Source: Pontibacter sp. E15-1
GTDB lineage: Bacteria; Bacteroidota; Bacteroidia; Cytophagales; Hymenobacteraceae
Direction: 5' to 3'
Assembly: GCF_022601975.1 (NCBI RefSeq)
Contig: NZ_JAKVIR010000042.1
Coordinates: 1-37,330 of the forward strand
DNA length: 37,330 bases
The translations under genes and the position numbers were made by a program. Position 1 is the first letter of the stretch. Every line of letters starts with the position of its first letter. Positions 32,950 to 37,330 of this stretch are shown here, piece after piece. The notes beneath the pieces are model-generated. The model saw only the letters and a list, made by a program, of their open reading frames with translations. It ran no database searches and was not told the origin of the DNA.

Positions 32950-32985
32950 CAAACCGAAAAACCAAACACTTATTAACCAATACTT

Positions 32986-34338
32986 ATGAAAAAGTTATTT
33001 AACCTGTTACTGGTTGCCTTTCTAACGGTGTCCTTTATGGCCTGTGACGACAAAAGCACAGACACGCCCGCGATAAACGGGGAGCAGTTCACAACTGAGC
33101 AAGCAAATGGCATGACGGTTATCTCCGGCGCTACGGAAGAGAATTTTACGCTGAGCGCAAGCACGAAATACCTGCTCAGAGGCTTTGTGTATGTAAAGGA
33201 GGGCGCTACCCTGACCATTGAGCCAGGCACTGTGATTATGGGGGAGAAATCAACCAAGGGAACGCTCATCATCGAGCGCGGCGGAAAAATTATGGCGCAG
33301 GGCACGGCCTCTAAGCCCATCGTGTTCACCTCGGCGCAGCCGGCTGGCTCACGGGCCGCTGGCGACTGGGGCGGGATCATCATCCTCGGGAACGCACCGG
33401 TTAACCTGGGCAGTGGCGCCAAAATAGAGGGCGGCGTAGACAGAGAGTACGGTGGCTCCGACGCTGCCGACAACTCCGGCACGCTGCAGTATGTGCGCAT
33501 CGAGTACCCGGGCATCGCCTTTCAGCCCGACAACGAGATCAACGGCCTGACGCTGGGCGGCGTAGGCTCGGGCACCACCATCGACTATGTGCAGGTGTCT
33601 TACAGCGGCGACGACTCTTTTGAGTGGTTCGGAGGCACCGTGAATGCCCGGCACCTGATCGCTTACAAAACCGTGGACGACATGTTCGACACAGACAACG
33701 GCTACTCCGGAAAGCTGCAGTACCTTGTGGGTATCGCTGACCCGAACGTGGCGGACGCCTCTGGCTCCAACGGCTTTGAGTCTGACAACGACTCGCAGGG
33801 CTCGGGCGCAACCCCCATCACAGCCCCTACCTATTCCAACGTGACGCTGTTCGGTCCGCTGGGCACCAACCCGGCAGCACAGGTAAATGCCAACTTCAAG
33901 CGCGGGCTGCACATCCGCCGCAACAACCAGACAAAGCTGCACAACGCCATCGTAGTAGGCTGGCCGACAGGTTTGCTGCTGGACGGTGCGCCAACACAGG
34001 CCAACGCAACCGCTGGCGACATGAAGATCCAGAACACGGTAATTGCAGGTATACCTTCGGGCAAGGCGCTGACCGTGGAGAAAGACGGCACCTATGACGT
34101 GGCAGGCTGGTTTAACGCGGCCGCAAACAACAACGCGGTGGTAGACGATGCCGGGACCCTGAACATCGGCGGTGCCTACAGTGCCACGCCTTCTTTCACG
34201 CAGGCCAGCACCTCCATCACGCCCAGCTTTACAGGTATGGACAGCTTCTTCAACCAGGTAGACTACATCGGAGCCTTCGGCGCGACCGACTGGACTGCAG
34301 GATGGACGAACTTTAACCCGCAGAACAGTGCCTACTAA
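32986..34338 (+). CDS. Surface lipoprotein with predicted beta-helix fold, receptor partner
   Basis: A 450-residue lipoprotein. Lipobox SFMAC puts the modified Cys at about residue 20, followed by acidic DDKSTD. From about residue 60 the sequence shows turn-rich repeats like a right-handed parallel beta-helix (GATLTIEPGTVIMGEKS, then GTLIIERGGKIMAQG), with the conserved blocks AGDWGGIIILG, EINGLTLGGVGSGT, GDDSFEWFGGTV and DDMFDTDNGYSG. This is a Bacteroidota family often next to TonB receptors and of unknown function; it is not a SusD. Same transcript as the receptor (36-bp gap, terminator after it), so likely its surface partner for binding or processing the ligand. Confidence 0.88.
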   Translation: MKKLFNLLLVAFLTVSFMACDDKSTDTPAINGEQFTTEQANGMTVISGATEENFTLSASTKYLLRGFVYVKEGATLTIEPGTVIMGEKSTKGTLIIERGGKIMAQGTASKPIVFTSAQPAGSRAAGDWGGIIILGNAPVNLGSGAKIEGGVDREYGGSDAADNSGTLQYVRIEYPGIAFQPDNEINGLTLGGVGSGTTIDYVQVSYSGDDSFEWFGGTVNARHLIAYKTVDDMFDTDNGYSGKLQYLVGIADPNVADASGSNGFESDNDSQGSGATPITAPTYSNVTLFGPLGTNPAAQVNANFKRGLHIRRNNQTKLHNAIVVGWPTGLLLDGAPTQANATAGDMKIQNTVIAGIPSGKALTVEKDGTYDVAGWFNAAANNNAVVDDAGTLNIGGAYSATPSFTQASTSITPSFTGMDSFFNQVDYIGAFGATDWTAGWTNFNPQNSAY

Positions 34339-34419
34339 TCTCTAGAAAACTGATTGCGCATGTGTGGTGAGAAGCATTGTGGCAATCACTAGCAAAGTGG
34401 CTTAGTCTCCCGCTTTGTG

Positions 34420-34449
34420 AAAAGCCCGCCTTGATTGGCGGGCTTTTTT
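34420..34449 (+). terminator. Terminator of the receptor-lipoprotein operon
   Basis: AAAGCCCGCC and GGCGGGCTTT arms around a short AT-rich loop, followed by six T. About 80 bp after the lipoprotein stop. Confidence 0.92.
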
Positions 34450-34515
34450 GATGCATGCTCATTTTTCTGAGGTATAGCCAAAGCCGGTTCAGGTATACCA
34501 GCAACCTTGCGCGCG

Positions 34516-34698
34516 TCAGAAATCTGTGACAGGAACCTCGGTGCCGCACGAGCGGAAAAGAAAGAAGGCCAGCACCAGCACGACGATCAGTCCGAGGCAG
34601 CCCATGCCGCCGCATCCTCTTTTTCCGTTGCCGCCCGTTCGGCCTGCCCCGCCCATTAGCTTGCTCAACAGAAACATCTTGAATAACCCACGCAGCAT
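34516..34698 (-). CDS. Tiny Gly/Cys-rich membrane protein
   Basis: A 60-residue candidate protein: an amphipathic start (MLRGLFKMFLLSKL), a Gly-rich basic linker with three Cys (GKRGCGGMGC), then a membrane helix (LIVVLVLAFFLFRS) and a short polar tail. Purine-rich AAAAAAGAGAAATT precedes the ATG and could bind ribosomes. It is separate from the neighbours, 192 bp downstream of nothing on this strand except the moxR gene. Not a family I know. The composition is consistent with a real protein, but short and unproven. Confidence 0.55.
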   Translation of the reverse strand: MLRGLFKMFLLSKLMGGAGRTGGNGKRGCGGMGCLGLIVVLVLAFFLFRSCGTEVPVTDF

Positions 34699-34889
34699 AA
34701 TTTCTCTTTTTTAAGATGAACGAAAACTCAGTCCCCCGCCGTGGCAGCACAGCTGCAGGCACATATGGGGGCTGAAGAAAGTACGGGAAGAGGGTATGGG
34801 GGTTTGCCTGGCCGCAAGATTATGGCGCAACGCGGAGAAAAATTGGAAGGTATGGCAGCAGGTATGAATTATATGCTGGCACGGGCGCT

Positions 34890-35882
34890 TTAGCTGATCG
34901 GTACTTTGCGGAGGATGGCCTCGATAAAGTCTTTTGTTTTAATGCCGTCTGCCTCGGCCTCGTAGTTGAGGATAATGCGGTGGTTCATCACATCGTGCGC
35001 CACCTCCTTTATGTCCTCGGGCAGCACATAATCGCGCTCATCAAAGTAAGCCACCGCTTTAGCGGCACGGTTCAGGGCGATGCTGGCCCGCGGCGACACG
35101 CCAAACTGGATGTAGGGGGCAAACTCCGTGAGGTCATACTCGGCGGGGCGGCGGGTGGCAAACACCAGCTCGATGATATACCGCTCCAGCGTCTCGGAAA
35201 TCTGCACCTGGTTGATCTCGTTTCGGATCGAGAAGATATCCTCCTTCGACAGCACCTTGGAGACGGTATCGATATAGCTCATGTTGGCCATGCGGCGCAT
35301 GATCTCGAGCTCGTCCTCTTTCTTGGGGTAGTCGATGTACACTTTCATCATAAAGCGGTCTACCTGCGCCTCGGGCAGCGGATAGGTGCCTTCGTGCTCC
35401 ACCGGGTTTTGGGTGGCCAGCACCAGAAAGGGGAGGTCGAGCATATACGTGGTTTCGCCGATGGTAACCTGCTTCTCCTGCATGGCCTCCAGCAGCGCCG
35501 ACTGCACCTTGGCCGGGGAGCGGTTCACCTCGTCGGCCAGAATCAGGTTGGCGAAGATCGGCCCTTTCTTTACCTCAAACGCAGAGGCGTTCTGGTTGTA
35601 GATCATCGTCCCGATGAGGTCGGAGGGCAGCAGGTCGGGCGTAAACTGAATGCGCTGAAAATCGAGGTGCAGCGCCTTGGAGAGCGAGTTGATGGTGAGT
35701 GTTTTGGCCAGCCCGGGCACACCCTCCAGCAGGATATGGCCCCCTGTGAAAAGGCCGATCAGGAGGCGGTTCACCATATACGTCTGGCCCACCACCACTT
35801 TGCCTACCTCATGCAGCACTTGTTTTATCTTTTGCTGATGTGCTTTCACTCTGTCCGGGTATATCAATTCATCTACTGGCAT
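34890..35882 (-). CDS. MoxR-family AAA ATPase
   Basis: A 330-residue AAA+ ATPase of the MoxR type, a chaperone thought to assemble or activate protein complexes. Walker A is LLEGVPGLAKTL, Walker B LILADEVNRSPAK, with sensor 1 in LATQNPVEHEGTYPLPEAQ and a C-terminal lid (GVSPRASIALNRAAKAVA with the sensor-2 Arg). MoxR genes usually precede DUF58 and von Willebrand factor-type genes; no such partner follows on this strand within the window, since the next minus-strand gene downstream is the tiny membrane protein. Confidence 0.95.
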   Translation of the reverse strand: MPVDELIYPDRVKAHQQKIKQVLHEVGKVVVGQTYMVNRLLIGLFTGGHILLEGVPGLAKTLTINSLSKALHLDFQRIQFTPDLLPSDLIGTMIYNQNASAFEVKKGPIFANLILADEVNRSPAKVQSALLEAMQEKQVTIGETTYMLDLPFLVLATQNPVEHEGTYPLPEAQVDRFMMKVYIDYPKKEDELEIMRRMANMSYIDTVSKVLSKEDIFSIRNEINQVQISETLERYIIELVFATRRPAEYDLTEFAPYIQFGVSPRASIALNRAAKAVAYFDERDYVLPEDIKEVAHDVMNHRIILNYEAEADGIKTKDFIEAILRKVPIS

Positions 35883-35953
35883 GCTGTGTTGGTCCTTAAA
35901 GCGCTAAATATAGCAATAATACGGGATTAGGGACAGAATATTGTGCAAACAAA

Positions 35954-36012
35954 ATCGCCTTCGGGTGCGGGCGGCGGCATACCTCGGGCCGCCGCCCGCA
36001 CCCGAAGGCGAT
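35954..36012 (-). terminator. Very long perfect hairpin between moxR and its upstream neighbour
   Basis: Arms 35954-35978 and 35988-36012 are perfect 25-bp complements (outer end ATCGCCTTCGGGTG) around a 9-base loop. On the minus strand the right end reads GATTTTGTTTGC, a short T run. It lies 22 bp after the PH-like gene's stop and probably ends that transcript. Confidence 0.8.
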
Positions 36013-36034
36013 CGTGAAGGGGTATATGTAGGTG

Positions 36035-36469
36035 CTAGGCCAGCACGGTTTGGCTATTTTTGAGTTGCTCCAGCCTTTCCCGCTGCGCCACGCGCACCGT
36101 ATCGATCAGAACGTTCATGCTGCTTTCGTCCACCACATCCAGGGGGAGCACCAGCACCGCATCATGCGTACGGATATGGATTTTGCGGTAGCGCATCATC
36201 AGGTATAAGGTCAGGAAAAAGCCGCTGAACAACACAAGGGCCTCGTTATAGCAGGCCGCGAGGGCCATGGCGATACTCAGGCCCAGGTACAGGGCCTTGC
36301 CACTCTCTTTGATTTCCCAGGTCACGATGTCTTCCAGCATCACAGCGTCTTTTCTGGGGAAAAGCCAGGAAAAGCTGATCTTGATGAGCCGGTGGGTGGT
36401 GAGCACAATTTTCTTGTCCACCGTCTGAATAAGGCATCGTTCTCCTGCTAACAGCTTGTTGATAGCCAT
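36035..36469 (-). CDS. Membrane protein with PH-like domain, unknown function
   Basis: A 144-residue protein. The first ~55 residues (LLAGERCLIQTVDKKIVLTT, then LEDIVTWEIKESGK) follow the bacterial PH-domain pattern, a beta-sheet that faces the membrane. Two hydrophobic helices follow (about 60-75 and 78-92, LGLSIAMALAACYNEALVLF and FFLTLYLMM), then a second beta-like part (IHIRTHDAVLVLPLDVVDE) and a charged helix. The pattern resembles small bacterial PH-domain membrane proteins of unknown role. Stands alone between strong hairpins. Confidence 0.7.
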   Translation of the reverse strand: MAINKLLAGERCLIQTVDKKIVLTTHRLIKISFSWLFPRKDAVMLEDIVTWEIKESGKALYLGLSIAMALAACYNEALVLFSGFFLTLYLMMRYRKIHIRTHDAVLVLPLDVVDESSMNVLIDTVRVAQRERLEQLKNSQTVLA

Positions 36470-36692
36470 GAGTAATGGAGTATTAAGTTTGTTTATATAG
36501 GTATAAGCGCAGTGTTTACTAACACAGCCTGTTACATCTGCTTATTCAGTAGATCCAAAAAGCTGACAAAGGGTTGCAAGCATGGTTCGTCTTCGCATGC
36601 TTTTTCTTGTAAAAGCCTAAAGTAATGCTAAACCCGCCTTAAAGCAACTATTCACTAAATATAATTAGTACTATACATAGTTGGGTGCGTGA

Positions 36693-36730
36693 ACGACCGC
36701 CCATCCTGCGGCGGCGGGATGGGCGGTCGT
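36693..36730. other. Perfect inverted repeat downstream of the acidic protein gene
   Basis: ACGACCGCCCATCC and GGATGGGCGGTCGT are 14-bp perfect arms around a GC-rich 10-base loop. It lies about 20 bp after the stop of the gene at 36750 and may end or protect that message; no T run is seen. Confidence 0.7.
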
Positions 36731-36749
36731 CAGTATGGTGTGTGCTGTG

Positions 36750-37139
36750 CTACTCAGAGAGGTATAACTCGCCCTCAAAACCATGCGCACGCTGGTTCTT
36801 GAAGCGGGTGATATCCGCTTGCATGTTGTCGTAAATTTCCTGCACTTCCTCGTATTCCTGCGCCAGCGGCTTTATGTGCTCGCACAGGAGCTTGGCGACC
36901 AGCGGGTAAAACTTTGTGTCGTCGGTGTTTTTCGCGGTCACCTTAAAAGAGCCTATGGCGTTTTCCAGCTTTTTTATGGGCGCGGGGTATGTAGCCTTAA
37001 ATTCCTGAATGGTGTCGCGGAGTTTCTCCCGGATCATCAGGTACAGGTCCTCCTCAAATGTCATTCCGAAGTCATCGTCCTCTTCTTCGTCGAAATCGTT
37101 CTGCGCGAAGTCGTCTTCGTATTCAAAATCGTCTCTCAT
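36750..37139 (-). CDS. Acidic protein of unknown function
   Basis: A 129-residue cytoplasmic protein with no membrane segment. The first ~30 residues are almost only Asp, Glu, Phe and Asn (DDFAQNDFDEEEDDDFG), a disordered acidic tail. The rest is helical and mixed-charge (EEDLYLMIREKLRDTIQEFKATYPAPIKKLENAIG, shown here in short as DLYLMIREKL and PIKKLENAIG). The family is not recognised. No partner is visible nearby. Confidence 0.75.
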   Translation of the reverse strand: MRDDFEYEDDFAQNDFDEEEDDDFGMTFEEDLYLMIREKLRDTIQEFKATYPAPIKKLENAIGSFKVTAKNTDDTKFYPLVAKLLCEHIKPLAQEYEEVQEIYDNMQADITRFKNQRAHGFEGELYLSE

Positions 37140-37330
37140 GGCTGGTAAAAGTTGTCTTTGGTGAATTAGGGGTTAAGTTTCTGTAGATGGAACGGCTTAC
37201 AAACCAAGCCACTTTCAGGTTCCGGAACTGTTGTGCAGCCTCCTGCAACTGCATAATTAGTCGCTCCTTAGCAAGTCCCAATACCTAAACTAAACAATCT
37301 TAAACTGAGCAATCGGCAGCGCCCAAAATA

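Noticed and set aside
34313..34762. Minus-strand ORF of 149 codons
   Set aside because: It overlaps the end of the lipoprotein gene and its terminator, and the better-composed 60-codon frame at 34516-34698 lies in another frame of the same strand.

Overview
The window looks like a chromosomal segment of a Cytophagales bacterium (Bacteroidota), most like Pontibacter or another Hymenobacteraceae. The evidence is a type IX secretion sorting domain on a secreted protein, TonB-receptor/lipoprotein biology, a porin O/P-type outer-membrane protein, a System I (Ccm) cytochrome c pathway with a Cys-type CcmE, DUF2520 next to a KdsC-like phosphatase and a UbiA enzyme, and promoter boxes of the Bacteroidota type TAnnTTTG. 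The genus is an inference from sequence style.

Layout. 1-3.66 kb is an AT-rich accessory strip. It holds repeated CACACGCGC motifs, an excisionase-like HTH protein overlapped by a 39-codon ORF, a Fic AMP-transferase-type protein preceded by two matched palindromes (the second ends on its start codon), a decayed transposase fragment and a small lipoprotein. From 3.7 kb the DNA is core-like and mostly on the minus strand. It contains the rod-shape/elongasome operon mreB-mreC-mreD-mrdA-rodA, purN-purH, a DUF4442 thioesterase-like protein, a Fur-family regulator, a plus-strand T9SS cargo protein, a UbiA prenyltransferase, a cold-shock protein, a KdsC-like phosphatase, iscX and a [2Fe-2S] ferredoxin, and a DUF2520 protein. 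A cytochrome c maturation cluster follows (ccmB-ccmC-ccmD-unknown-ccmE-ccmF).

23.6-34.4 kb is a phosphate supra-locus: a porin O/P-like protein, pstS-pstC-pstA-pstB-phoU (all minus), and, divergently, a TonB-dependent receptor with a predicted beta-helix lipoprotein (plus). The most notable find is in the 776-bp region between the porin and the receptor. Hexamers resembling TTAACA are repeated at exactly 11-bp steps in front of both promoters: seven plus four units for the receptor, four for the porin on the other strand. Each array stops 9 bp from a TAnnTTTG-like -7 box followed by CAGCG. A weaker version in the same 11-bp register lies before pstS. This is the architecture expected of tandem Pho boxes, and it ties the receptor/lipoprotein pair of unknown substrate to phosphate starvation.

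The right end (34.4-37.3 kb) has a tiny Gly/Cys-rich membrane protein, a MoxR-type AAA ATPase, a PH-domain-like membrane protein and an acidic protein of unknown function, separated by very strong hairpins. I saw no tRNA, rRNA, CRISPR array or intact insertion sequence.
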